DNA from: Rhodospirillaceae bacterium
GTDB taxonomy: Bacteria > Pseudomonadota > Alphaproteobacteria > UBA8366 > Aestuariispiraceae
Length of the DNA: 64,000 nt
Assembly: GCA_002709955.1 (NCBI GenBank)
Contig: PAQY01000017.1
Span: 121,895 to 185,894, forward strand
Direction: 5' to 3'
A program made the position numbers and the translations under genes. The notes under the pieces are model-generated. The model was not told the DNA's origin. It made no database searches and worked only from the letters and a program-made list of their open reading frames with translations. Of the stretch, positions 31,759 through 41,595 are shown one piece after another. The stretch's first letter is position 1. Every line of letters begins with the position of its first letter.

Positions 31759-31836
31759 CAGCGCGCGCCTATATAATGGCTGGCTTCAGGCAACGAGGCC
31801 TTTTAAAGGTCAGCCCAGGAAGAGTGATGTGTATTC

Positions 31837-32901
31837 ATGACAGCCGGTGTAACCCCGATGCCCAAACCCATTCAGGCCGTAGAGGCAGATGCGCCGATGA
31901 GTCCCGACCAGGTAAGTCCCGACCGGGCGGCTTCTGATCTGGCGACCGGTCGTGCCGTTCTGCGCGCGGAAGCTGCCGCCTTGAGCGATATGGCAGAGGA
32001 ACTGAACGGTGCATTCATTTCAGCACTGGATATATTGATGGGGGTGACCGCTGTCGGCGACCGTGCCGGGCGCATTATTGTCAGTGGCATGGGAAAAAGC
32101 GGCCATATCGGGCGCAAAATCGCCGCCACTTTCGCATCGACGGGAACGCCCGCACAATTCGTGCATCCGGGCGAGGCCAGCCATGGCGATCTGGGCATGA
32201 TTACAGAGCGGGACGCGGTGATCGCCATCAGCAATTCCGGCGAAACCCACGAGTTGAGCGATCTGATCGGCCATGTGAAGCGGTTCCAGATCCCGATGAT
32301 CGGCATTACCGGGCGTGCTGGGTCCACATTGGCTCAGGCTGCAAATGTCGCGCTGATCCTGCCGCAGCACCCCGAAGCGGGAGAGATCGGGCTGGCCCCC
32401 ACAACATCGACCACAATGACCCTGGCGATGGGGGATGCCCTGGCGGTGTCCCTGATGGCGCGCAAGGGCTTTACGGCCAATGATTTCCGCGTGCTGCATC
32501 CCGGAGGTAAATTGGGGCGTCAATTGCTGAAGGTCGCCGACCTGATGCATCGCGGTGAGAATATTCCCCTGGTCCAGCAACAGGCCCGCATGGATGAGGT
32601 TGTCCTGACCATCACATCAAAGCATTTTGGCTGTACCGGTGTTGTCGATGATGCAGGGGGGCTGATCGGCATCGTGACCGATGGGGATTTGCGCCGCCAC
32701 ATGTCGAACAATCTGGCAGAGCAGTTGGTGACGAAGGTGATGACGGCGGGGCCGATCACGATAACATCAACGATGATCGCCGCAGAGGCGTTGAATATCA
32801 TGAATGACCGTAAAATCACGGCAATGTTCGTGGTGGACGAGGCGCAAAAGCCGGTTGGGATTGTACATATTCACGACTTTTTGCGCGCCGGTGTCGCCTG
32901 A
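31837..32901 (+). CDS. kdsD: KpsF/GutQ-type arabinose-5-phosphate isomerase
   Basis: GRIIVSGMGKSGHIGRKIAATFASTGTPAQFVHPGEASHGDLGM plus CBS domains. Confidence 0.94.
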   Translation: MTAGVTPMPKPIQAVEADAPMSPDQVSPDRAASDLATGRAVLRAEAAALSDMAEELNGAFISALDILMGVTAVGDRAGRIIVSGMGKSGHIGRKIAATFASTGTPAQFVHPGEASHGDLGMITERDAVIAISNSGETHELSDLIGHVKRFQIPMIGITGRAGSTLAQAANVALILPQHPEAGEIGLAPTTSTTMTLAMGDALAVSLMARKGFTANDFRVLHPGGKLGRQLLKVADLMHRGENIPLVQQQARMDEVVLTITSKHFGCTGVVDDAGGLIGIVTDGDLRRHMSNNLAEQLVTKVMTAGPITITSTMIAAEALNIMNDRKITAMFVVDEAQKPVGIVHIHDFLRAGVA

Positions 32902-32948
32902 CCCCCGGCCCTACAGGACGGACAGAATTGGAAAAGGATGCGAGCGCT

Positions 32949-33632
32949 ATGGCGAGCGCTGACAGCAATGCCGGGACAACCCCACCGCCCAGCACACCGC
33001 CGGTTCGCGGGGCCAGTATTCCTGTTTCGATTGGCCGCCGCACGCTGAACCAGTCGTATGGCCGGATGGTGGGCTGGTTGAAAGTGTTGCTGCCAACGGT
33101 GGCGGTGGCCTTGATTGCCCTGGTTGTCGCCTGGCCCTATCTGAAGCAGGAAGGGCATCGCATCACCGATTCTCTGACTGGCGCCGGTCAGTTGATTACC
33201 GAGCATATGGAAGTCAGCCAGGCCCGCTATGCCGGGATCAGTGAGGATGGTCAGCGCTATACGGTGACGGCGAAATCAGTCCAACAGGCCAATGTGGATG
33301 CCGTCATGGTTGATTTCACAGAACCCCGCGCCGACATCAATCTGAACGACGGCAGCTGGGCCTTGGTCACCGCAGAAACCGGGACGCTGAACCGTGAAAC
33401 GCAGGTGTTGGAATTGTTCACGAATGTCAACTTGTTCCATGACCTGGGCTACGAGTTTAAATCTGAAAGCGCCACCCTTGATCTGATGCAGGGCAATGCA
33501 TTTGGTTTTGATCCTATTCAGGGGCAAGGCCCTTTCGGATATCTGGAAGCGGAAGGCTTTCAGTTGATGAACCGTGGCGAACAGGTTCAACTGACCGGCA
33601 AATCCCGCGTCATAATCTATGATACCGACTAA
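32949..33632 (+). CDS. lptC: LPS export periplasmic protein LptC
   Basis: N-terminal TM helix, OstA-like fold sequence, position between kdsD and lptA. Confidence 0.87.
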   Translation: MASADSNAGTTPPPSTPPVRGASIPVSIGRRTLNQSYGRMVGWLKVLLPTVAVALIALVVAWPYLKQEGHRITDSLTGAGQLITEHMEVSQARYAGISEDGQRYTVTAKSVQQANVDAVMVDFTEPRADINLNDGSWALVTAETGTLNRETQVLELFTNVNLFHDLGYEFKSESATLDLMQGNAFGFDPIQGQGPFGYLEAEGFQLMNRGEQVQLTGKSRVIIYDTD

Positions 33633-33635
33633 CAT

Positions 33636-34475
33636 ATGATAAACCCGACCAAGACAGGCAACCCGATGGCAATTCGCACAAACCCAATTCTGTACGCCCT
33701 GTTGCTGGCGGTAAGCATTCTGCTTTTCACGCCAGGGCATGGTTGGGCGCAAGAAGGGCTGATATCGGGCAGTCAGGATGGTGCGATTGAGATCGAGGCG
33801 GATAACGGCATCGAATGGCTGCGCGATCTTCAGCAATATCGGGCCTATGGCAATGCAACGGCAAAGCGGGGGACGGTTACCGTCATCGCCGACACGCTGG
33901 TTGCGTATTATCGGGAAGAGGATGGCCGTCAGGTGATTTTCCGTCTGGATGCGGAAGGGAACGTGATCATCAAGTCGGATGGATCGGAAGCCTTCGGTGA
34001 CAAGGCGGTTTATCATCTGGACAAAAAGGTTGCGGTTTTGGTTGGCACGGATCTGCAGGTCGTCACGGATCGTGGTACCATCACCGCTGAAGAAAGCATG
34101 GAATATTGGGAAGAAAAGCGGATCGTCGTGGCCCGCGGCAATGCCCTGGCAATCCAGAATGAACGCCGCCTGAAGGCTGGTGTACTGACTGCCTTTATTG
34201 AACCGGGGGAGGAGGGAGAATCATCCCGCGTGACCCGCATTGACGCCACCAGCGGTGTTCATATCTCGACCCCAACCGATATCGTGACCGGAACGGAAGG
34301 CGTGTATAACGTGCCTGAAGAAAAGGCGACAATTTGTGGAAAAGTCAAAATAACCCGCGGATCGAACCAATTAAATGGCGAATGTGCGGTGGTAAATATG
34401 CTGACCGGGCGCAGCACGCTGCAGGGTAAATCTGCTGGAGACAAGGTTAAGGGGCTGATTCTACAGACCCAATAG
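33636..34475 (+). CDS. lptA: LPS transport periplasmic protein LptA
   Basis: DGAIEIEADNGIEWLRDLQQYRAYGNATAKRGTVTVIADTLVAYYRE; synteny. Confidence 0.9.
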   Translation: MINPTKTGNPMAIRTNPILYALLLAVSILLFTPGHGWAQEGLISGSQDGAIEIEADNGIEWLRDLQQYRAYGNATAKRGTVTVIADTLVAYYREEDGRQVIFRLDAEGNVIIKSDGSEAFGDKAVYHLDKKVAVLVGTDLQVVTDRGTITAEESMEYWEEKRIVVARGNALAIQNERRLKAGVLTAFIEPGEEGESSRVTRIDATSGVHISTPTDIVTGTEGVYNVPEEKATICGKVKITRGSNQLNGECAVVNMLTGRSTLQGKSAGDKVKGLILQTQ

Positions 34476-34620
34476 GGCGCATCCGTCACCATTGACAGGT
34501 TTGCGCGAAACCCGATATTGGCAATAATTATGCAATTCCAGTGCCAAAGTCTCTGTCATGACTTGGCGAATCGCATGAATGCGTTTAGACTCATTCCTAT
34601 AAGCGCACCCAATGCGCAAA

Positions 34621-34727
34621 CTAGAGCAAATCCCGAGCAAACGGAATCGTTTGCGAAGGCGTATTTGCTGAAGAAAGAAATGGTTAGAGTATTATGTGTG
34701 CGCTCATGCGAACGCATGATGCTCTAG
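34621..34727. repeat. 107-bp REP-like composite palindromic element bounded by CTAGAGCA/TGCTCTAG
   Basis: nested stems AGCAAAT/ATTTGCT, GCAAACG-GAAT-CGTTTGC, TCATGCG-AA-CGCATGA. Confidence 0.85.
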
Positions 34728-34756
34728 GGTGGAACAGAAAGGCGCGGGATTTCCGT

Positions 34757-36454
34757 ATGGCCGATCGCGACGATGATAAGAATGGACCGGGCGAGGGTGA
34801 CGGCTCGACGCAGAGTCAGGGTGATCGGAAAGACCGATTTCCCAGATTGTCCCCGCATGTAGGGTCTGACCCATCGCGGGACCCTGACGGGAATCGTCCA
34901 GAGCCGCAGTTGCGCCAGCCGGAATTGCGTCAGCCGCGTCTGGGGCCAGCGACGGGATCCGGCCTGTCAGCCAGCCGTCCAAGTTCCAGCGGGTCCGGCA
35001 CCAGCGGGTCAGGCACCAGCGGGTCCGGCATAGGTGCAAATTTTGGCCGCCAGCCGCCACCGTTGCGCCGCCCGACCTCTGCGCCGCCGCTGCGCCCGTC
35101 GGAACCGCCGCCCCTGCCCACACAATCTTCGCCGACACAGTCTTCGCCGACGCGGACTTTGCCGCCACAGGAGAATGCGCCGCGCCGACCGCTGGGTCCT
35201 GCGCCAGCCAAGGCGGGAGACGCCCAAAAGCCCTTGTCGCAGACGCCAGATCGGAAATCGATGCAATCGGATACTGGTGCGCCCCAGACATCTGCACCGC
35301 GATCACCAGACCGTCCCGTCATTCGGGTGCAGGCGACACCGGTATTGCGCCGTCCCGTTCCCAACGATGGCACCTCGCACCCGCAACGGACATCACCTGC
35401 AGAGGGGAAAACGACGCCCGTTCCGCCTGTGCAGCAACAACGGGCAGAGCCGTCCCCTGTGACACAGCCGGACCCATCCAGAGCGTCGGATAGTCGCAAG
35501 CCAATAGATTTCAGCGATTTGCCGGAACCACCCCGCCCCCGCCTCAGGGAAGAGCCCGCACCCCGTTCAGAGACGGCTAAACCTGCGGAGCGTCGCCAGG
35601 ATTCGGATCGACGCGATACTGTTCCGCCAGTTCAGGCCCGGGTAGATGGGGACGCCCCTAAATCTGCTGTCGTATCGCTGGAGCGTGAGGCCGCCCGACC
35701 CAGGCCTACGAAACCGGTATTAATTGCTAAAAATGAAGGGCTGGTCGTCACATCCCTGGGCAAACAGTTCAAGAAACGCCCGGTTTTGCGGGATGTCTCC
35801 CTGCGGGTGCAGCGGGGGGAGGCGGTTGGTCTGTTGGGACCCAATGGTGCCGGGAAGACAACATGCTTTTATATCGTCACCGGGCTGATCGCGGCTGATT
35901 ATGGTCAGATCATGCTGGATGGTGCGGATATCACCGAATTGCCGATGTATCGCCGGTCACGATTGGGGATCGGATATCTGCCACAGGAATCCTCGATTTT
36001 TCGCGGGTTGACGGTGGAACAAAATATCATGGCGGTATTGGAACTGATTGAAAAGGATCGCGAAAAACGCGATGCCACATTGGATGCGCTGCTGGCGGAA
36101 TTTTCGATCAGCCACTTGCGGCGGACACCGGCGATTGCCTTGTCCGGGGGGGAGCGCCGTCGGCTGGAAATCGCCCGCGCCCTGGCCAGTCAGCCGAATT
36201 TTGTCCTGTTGGATGAACCGCTGGCCGGGATTGATCCGATTGCCGTGCGCGATATCCGACAATTGGTCAGTCATTTGAAGGATCGGGGGATTGGGGTTCT
36301 GATCACCGATCACAATGTCCGTGAAACGCTGGATATCGTGGACCGTGCATACATTCTGCACGATGGCAGTGTCTTGATGGAGGGTACCCCCGATGAAATC
36401 GTCGCAAATCAGGAGGTGCGGCGGGTTTACCTCGGGGACCGCTTCTCCTTGTAG
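34757..36454 (+). CDS. lptB: LPS export ABC transporter ATP-binding protein LptB with ~325-aa Pro/Ser/Gln-rich N-terminal extension
   Basis: C-terminal LptB ATPase ([65 protein letters not shown]); in-frame extension. Confidence 0.93.
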   Translation: MADRDDDKNGPGEGDGSTQSQGDRKDRFPRLSPHVGSDPSRDPDGNRPEPQLRQPELRQPRLGPATGSGLSASRPSSSGSGTSGSGTSGSGIGANFGRQPPPLRRPTSAPPLRPSEPPPLPTQSSPTQSSPTRTLPPQENAPRRPLGPAPAKAGDAQKPLSQTPDRKSMQSDTGAPQTSAPRSPDRPVIRVQATPVLRRPVPNDGTSHPQRTSPAEGKTTPVPPVQQQRAEPSPVTQPDPSRASDSRKPIDFSDLPEPPRPRLREEPAPRSETAKPAERRQDSDRRDTVPPVQARVDGDAPKSAVVSLEREAARPRPTKPVLIAKNEGLVVTSLGKQFKKRPVLRDVSLRVQRGEAVGLLGPNGAGKTTCFYIVTGLIAADYGQIMLDGADITELPMYRRSRLGIGYLPQESSIFRGLTVEQNIMAVLELIEKDREKRDATLDALLAEFSISHLRRTPAIALSGGERRRLEIARALASQPNFVLLDEPLAGIDPIAVRDIRQLVSHLKDRGIGVLITDHNVRETLDIVDRAYILHDGSVLMEGTPDEIVANQEVRRVYLGDRFSL

Positions 36455-36474
36455 CGGGGCTGTGGGGGCGGGGA

Positions 36475-37995
36475 ATGTCGATAACCCAACGTTTGGATCT
36501 GCGGCAGAGCCAAAGTCTGGTGATGACGCCGCAATTGCAACAGGCGATCAAGCTGTTGCAGCTTTCCAGCATGGATCTGGCTGCCTATGTCGAGACCGAG
36601 TTGGAACAAAACCCGATGCTGGAGCGCGACGAAGGAATTTCTGTCGGGCGAGAAGAAGGCGGGCCGCAGGAGGATGTCGCGCAGGGGGATGTATCGCGCA
36701 CGGATAGCGCCGATCTGCTGTCGCCCGATGCGATGCCTGGCGCTGGGGCTGAAAGCCCGCTGGATACCGATTATTCCAACAATTATGATGGTGAGATCGC
36801 GGGGCCTGGTGTTGAGCCAGGCGGGGCCTATACCGCATCCAGCGGCGGCACTGATTTTTCCAGACGGGGGGCGGATGAAGACCTGCCTGACCTGGAAGCG
36901 ACGCTCAGCCGCGGTCGTACCCTGAAAGAACATCTGGAAGAGCAGATCCAGGTTGACCTTGCGACGCCACGGGAACGCTTGATCGGGCGTTACCTTGTTG
37001 ATTCACTGGATGAAAATGGGCGCTTCACGGATGATCTGGACGATGTCGCCCAGCGCTTGGGATGCGATGCCACGGAAGTTGAGGCGGTTCTGCTGCAAAT
37101 GCAACGCTTTGATCCGCCCGGTATTTTCGCACGGGATTTAAAGGAATGCCTGCGGCTGCAATTGGAGGATCAGAATCGCTATGATCCCGCCATGGCGGCG
37201 CTGTTGGACAATCTGGAACTTCTGGCCCGCCAGGAAGTATCGAAACTGTTGAAAATCTGTGGCGTCGATTCAGAAGACCTGACCGATATGGTTGCGGAGA
37301 TTCGGTCCCTGAACCCACGCCCCGCCGCAGAATATGGTTTTGAGCCATCCCAGACGGTAATCCCTGATGTCATCGTTAAGGTCGCGCCCGATGGGGATTG
37401 GACGATAGAGCTGAACCAGGATTCCCTGCCGAAAGTGCTGGTCAACGAGCGTTATTATGCCCGTGTTGCGAAGGGAACCCGCGACAAGGAAGCCCGTGAC
37501 TTTGTTGCCGAGCGTTTTCACACAGCCAATTGGTTGGTGAAAAGCCTGCAACAGCGCGCGACCACCATCCTAAAAGTTTCGACCGAAATTGTCCGTCAGC
37601 AATCCGCCTTTCTGCATCATGGCGTGGGCCATTTGAAGCCCCTGATTCTGCGCGATATTGCAGAAGCGATAGAAATGCACGAATCGACGGTCAGTCGGGT
37701 CACCTCCAATAAGTATATGGCGACCCCGCGTGGCTTGTTTGAACTGAAATATTTCTTCACCACCGCGATTGCGGGCACGACGGGCGATACGCATTCTGCC
37801 GAAACGGTGCGGCACCGAATCCGGACTCTGATCGATGCGGAACAGCCAAATGCCGTTTTATCCGATGATCGGCTGGTGGAACTGCTGAATGATGATGGAA
37901 TTGATATCGCCCGAAGAACGGTAGCGAAGTACCGTGAAGCGATGAAGATTGCCTCTTCCGTACAACGTAGACGACAGAAGCGCGCCAGTTTGTAA
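36475..37995 (+). CDS. rpoN: RNA polymerase sigma-54 factor
   Basis: QRLDLRQSQSLVMTPQLQQAIKLLQLSSMDL; C-terminal ARRTVAKYREAMKIASSVQRRRQ (RpoN box). Confidence 0.96.
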   Translation: MSITQRLDLRQSQSLVMTPQLQQAIKLLQLSSMDLAAYVETELEQNPMLERDEGISVGREEGGPQEDVAQGDVSRTDSADLLSPDAMPGAGAESPLDTDYSNNYDGEIAGPGVEPGGAYTASSGGTDFSRRGADEDLPDLEATLSRGRTLKEHLEEQIQVDLATPRERLIGRYLVDSLDENGRFTDDLDDVAQRLGCDATEVEAVLLQMQRFDPPGIFARDLKECLRLQLEDQNRYDPAMAALLDNLELLARQEVSKLLKICGVDSEDLTDMVAEIRSLNPRPAAEYGFEPSQTVIPDVIVKVAPDGDWTIELNQDSLPKVLVNERYYARVAKGTRDKEARDFVAERFHTANWLVKSLQQRATTILKVSTEIVRQQSAFLHHGVGHLKPLILRDIAEAIEMHESTVSRVTSNKYMATPRGLFELKYFFTTAIAGTTGDTHSAETVRHRIRTLIDAEQPNAVLSDDRLVELLNDDGIDIARRTVAKYREAMKIASSVQRRRQKRASL

Positions 37996-38294
37996 TTCAA
38001 AATTAATTGAATAATTTCAATAGATTGACTCTATTTTTAGGCACGCGATAGACGCTGGTTCATAAAATGTTAATTTTCTGATTTCTCGTTACTGGATACT
38101 TGTTGTAAACCGCCGCCTGCCAAACCAAATGCACTATATGAAAAAAATAAGATGCAGGGCGATGTGATTTCGCAGTAGCATTCTCAGTCAAAGGATGGCC
38201 CAGTCAGTATCGGGTCTCTTCGATACGCGGGCCGTCAAAATCAGTCGCCGGTTATACGGCGCGATCAGAACCGTGAAAGGGTAACGGACCCACT

Positions 38295-38870
38295 ATGCAA
38301 CTCTCCATCAAAGGTAAACAGGTTGATATTGGCGATGCGCTGCGCACGCATATCGACACCACGCTGCCCGATGCGATTGGGAAGTATTTTGACAACACGA
38401 CGGATGCGACCGTCACCATTTCCAAGGATGGCGGGCGCTTTGCGGCCGATATCCAGGTCCATGTGTCCAAGCGTGTGCTGGTGCACGCCCATGGGGCCGG
38501 AAATGACGCATATGGGGCATTGGAAGAAGCAACCGAACACGTAACCAAACGATTGCGCCGGTACAAACGTCGTTTGCGGGATCACAAGGGCCGCCTCAGC
38601 ACGGCTGATGCCCTGCCTGCGCTGCAATATGTGCTGCAGGCTGAGCCAGAGCCCAAAGAGGACGAAACAAACGAACAGGATGAACCAATCATCGTTGCTG
38701 AAATGCCGACAGAAGTCGAAAGCATGACCGTTGGGGAGGCAACAATGCGGATGGATTTGGCCAGTCATTCGGCGTATATGTTCCGAAATTCCAAGAATGG
38801 TCGGATCAATATGGTCTATGTCCGGCCTGATGGGAACATTGGCTGGGTTGACCCTCAGTCCGGTGCATGA
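38295..38870 (+). CDS. hpf: ribosome hibernation-promoting factor, long form
   Basis: MQLSIKGKQVDIGDALRTHIDTTL; C-terminal HPF domain (SAYMFRNSKNGRINMVYVRPDGNIGWVDP). Confidence 0.92.
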   Translation: MQLSIKGKQVDIGDALRTHIDTTLPDAIGKYFDNTTDATVTISKDGGRFAADIQVHVSKRVLVHAHGAGNDAYGALEEATEHVTKRLRRYKRRLRDHKGRLSTADALPALQYVLQAEPEPKEDETNEQDEPIIVAEMPTEVESMTVGEATMRMDLASHSAYMFRNSKNGRINMVYVRPDGNIGWVDPQSGA

Positions 38871-38938
38871 TTTGTCTGTGCGTGATAAGTCTGGTGCGTG
38901 AAGAGTCTGGTATGTGAAGAGTCTGGCGCGTGTAAGGG
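38860..38938. repeat. five imperfect tandem 15-16-bp repeats (CTGGTGCGTGAAGAGT-like) spanning the hpf stop codon
   Basis: direct reading of CCGGTGCATGATTTGT/CTGTGCGTGATAAGT/CTGGTGCGTGAAGAGT/CTGGTATGTGAAGAGT/CTGGCGCGTGTAAGGG. Confidence 0.85.
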
Positions 38939-39116
38939 CGTGAATCCTGCTGTTTGATGCTTGATGAGTGAAAAACAGAACAGGTTATGACGTAAAAAGG
39001 CTTTTAATTGGCAAGTTGGGTGCTTAAAACCCCTGGCAATCATGGACTCCCGTGGCGGATGCGCTATTTTGCGCTGTCGGTCGCGTGGTCATACTAACGA
39101 AACAGAGCGAACTGTC

Positions 39117-39584
39117 ATGGAATTGTGCGATCTTTTGTCTGCCGATGCAGTGATTGAAAAACTGAACGTCACGTCAAAGAAACAAGCCTTACAAGAAATT
39201 GCGCGACGCGCAGCCTCTATTACCAGCCTGGACGAGCGCGCGATTTTTGACACCTTGCTGGAGCGGGAACGGCTGGGCACGACCGGTGTTGGGCATGGCA
39301 TCGCCATCCCGCATGGCAAATTGCAGGGAATTGAACATCCAGTCGGTATCTTTGCCCGCCTGACGAAATCCATTGATTTCGATGCGATCGATGACCAGCC
39401 GGTGGATATTATCTTTGCCCTGCTGGCCCCGATTGAAGCGGGGGCGGATCACTTGAAGGCGCTGGCCCGGGTGTCGCGTTTGCTGCGGGATCGGGACATC
39501 TGTGAAAAACTGCGCGGGTCGGATCGGTCCGATGCCCTGTATGGCCTGTTGACCGAACCGTCCACGACCAGCCACGCGGCGTAA
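39117..39584 (+). CDS. ptsN: PTS IIA-like nitrogen-regulatory protein
   Basis: LGTTGVGHGIAIPHGKL (phosphorylated His motif), downstream of rpoN-hpf. Confidence 0.93.
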   Translation: MELCDLLSADAVIEKLNVTSKKQALQEIARRAASITSLDERAIFDTLLERERLGTTGVGHGIAIPHGKLQGIEHPVGIFARLTKSIDFDAIDDQPVDIIFALLAPIEAGADHLKALARVSRLLRDRDICEKLRGSDRSDALYGLLTEPSTTSHAA

Positions 39585-39612
39585 TCAGGTCTATAGAATT
39601 GGTTCATAGTCT

Positions 39613-39655
39613 AACCCCCGAATGACCCCGACTGGGTTTTCGGGGGTTTTTCTTT
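39613..39655 (+). terminator. rho-independent terminator after ptsN
   Basis: AACCCCCGAA ... TTCGGGGGTTTTTCTTT. Confidence 0.85.
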
Positions 39656-39738
39656 ACGGTCGTTTTTCTGTACGGGCGAACAGACATTTGATTATCGGGC
39701 GCTTGGGAATGGGCCCGATTCTCTGATAGGCTTTTGCG

Positions 39739-40374
39739 ATGGATCAGAAAGACACCATAACGCACAGTGCGGCCGCTAAAGATCAAAGAAACGCGGGTAA
39801 AAAATCTATTGGCCCAAAGCCGGTTACGCCGGAACGTCTGGGAAAAATCGCCCTACATTATCTGGAACGCTATGCATCCAGTGCGGAAAATCTGCGTCGG
39901 GTGCTGATGCGCCGTGTTATGCGATCAGCGCAACTGCATGGCACCGACAGTCAGGCCCTGGCGGAATCGGTGGATGATTTGATTCAGCGCTATCAGGCAT
40001 CCGGCCTGCTGGATGATACGGCCTATGCCCTGGGGCGGTCGGCCAGTTTGCATCGGCAGGGTAAATCTACCAGAGCGATCCAACAGACCCTGTCTGTAAA
40101 GGGTGTCGATGGAGATACGGTCGGGATCGCCCTGGATGCCTTGCGGGAAGAGGTCGGCCCTGATCTGGATCTGCGCGCGGCGGTTCAGTATGCCAGACGC
40201 CGGCGGCTTGGACCCTGGCGGCGGGATGGCCGGGAAGAAGCCCGCGAAAAAGACCTTGCAGCCTTGGGGCGTCAAGGGTTTGGATATGACATTGCCCGCC
40301 ATGTCATAGAGGCGGAAACATCTCAGCAGCTTGAAGATGAGCTAGAGTCCGACTTTGAGGAGCCCATAAACTGA
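39739..40374 (+). CDS. recX: RecX family regulatory protein
   Basis: ALHYLERYASSAENLRRVLMRRV ... LLDDTAYALGRSASLHRQGKSTRAIQQTLSVKG. Confidence 0.85.
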   Translation: MDQKDTITHSAAAKDQRNAGKKSIGPKPVTPERLGKIALHYLERYASSAENLRRVLMRRVMRSAQLHGTDSQALAESVDDLIQRYQASGLLDDTAYALGRSASLHRQGKSTRAIQQTLSVKGVDGDTVGIALDALREEVGPDLDLRAAVQYARRRRLGPWRRDGREEAREKDLAALGRQGFGYDIARHVIEAETSQQLEDELESDFEEPIN

Positions 40375-41555
40375 TCACCAACCTGCGAGTCTCCTGCCGC
40401 GGTCATCACGATCTCACTCTGGAACCAAATCGCACCGCGCTTCTGGTGATCGATATGCAGCGGGATTTCATCGATCCGGCGGGTATGTGCGCGGTGTTGG
40501 GGGACGATCCGACTTTGTTGCGCGCGATCATACCCCGCATTCGCCGACTGTGTGACTGGGCCAGGGAACAGGGCCTGTGCCTGATACACACACGGGAAGG
40601 CTATGCGCCTGACTTGTCTGATATGCACCTGGCGAAACGCGCCCGGTATGGGATGAACAATCCGGAGGCCATTTTAGCCGGACCATTGGGGCGCTTCCTG
40701 ATCCGGGGTCAGCCCGGTCATGATTTTATTGCCGAACTGAAGCCAGAACCGTCAGAAATCATTATCGATAAGCCAGGTTTCAGTGCCTTTCATGGCACCG
40801 ATCTGCATGACCATTTGCGCCGTCAGGGGATCACACATCTTATTCTGTGTGGTGTCACCACGTCCTGTTGCGTGCAGTCGACCCTGCGGGCGGCGGTGGA
40901 TCTGGGGTATGAATGTCTGACTGTTGCCGATTGCTGTGCGGCATTGGAATTGGACGATCACGATCGCGCCCTGGATTTAATCGCCAGCGAGGGTGATCTG
41001 TTCGGCCATGTCTGTGACCTTGTGGATTTGGCGGGGCCCATGCCCCATCGCCCCTTTGCCGGGCATATTCGCGCTATGGAAGAGGCAGATGGTCCAAGGG
41101 TCCTGGATTTATACGCCCAGGGCATTGCAACCGGCCATGCGACCTTTCAGGATCAGACTGGGAACTGGACCGAGTTTTCCGCGGGGAAACTGCCGCATCC
41201 GCGGGTGGTGGCGCAGTCTGAGGAGGGTGAAATTCTGGGTTTTGCGGTGCTGTCCCCGACATCGGCCCGACCGGTCTATCGGGGAATTTGTGAAGTATCG
41301 ATCTATATCGCCGATAAGGCCCGCGGGCAGGGCATTGGTCACGCATTGATGACGGCCCTGGTGTCAGCCAGCGACGCGGCAGGGCTGTGGAGCCTGACGG
41401 CGGGTATTTTCCCGGAAAATAAGGCCAGCCTGATCCTGCATGCCGCCCATGGGTTTCGGTGTATGGGGCGTCAAAGGGGCGCTGGTATCATGCCCCATGG
41501 CCCAATGGCCGGACAATGGCGGGATGTTTTGAAATTAGAGCGTCGGACACGCTAG
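40371..41555 (+). CDS. isochorismatase-family cysteine hydrolase fused to a GNAT N-acetyltransferase; start inferred as CTG overlapping recX stop
   Basis: LLVIDMQRDF, GVTTSCCVQST (isochorismatase-like) then GNAT (IRAMEEADGPRVLDLYAQG, YIADKARGQGIGHALM); no ATG/GTG/TTG before codon 40446. Confidence 0.85.
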   Translation: MITNLRVSCRGHHDLTLEPNRTALLVIDMQRDFIDPAGMCAVLGDDPTLLRAIIPRIRRLCDWAREQGLCLIHTREGYAPDLSDMHLAKRARYGMNNPEAILAGPLGRFLIRGQPGHDFIAELKPEPSEIIIDKPGFSAFHGTDLHDHLRRQGITHLILCGVTTSCCVQSTLRAAVDLGYECLTVADCCAALELDDHDRALDLIASEGDLFGHVCDLVDLAGPMPHRPFAGHIRAMEEADGPRVLDLYAQGIATGHATFQDQTGNWTEFSAGKLPHPRVVAQSEEGEILGFAVLSPTSARPVYRGICEVSIYIADKARGQGIGHALMTALVSASDAAGLWSLTAGIFPENKASLILHAAHGFRCMGRQRGAGIMPHGPMAGQWRDVLKLERRTR

Positions 41556-41595
41556 AGCCCTTGCCGATAGGCTGTTGCGGGGCTATTGAGACGCT

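Noticed and set aside
34930-35499. antisense ORFs opposite the lptB extension (189 aa and others)
   Set aside because: Low-complexity GC-rich mirror of the Pro/Ser-rich coding sequence, no independent RBS or domain evidence.
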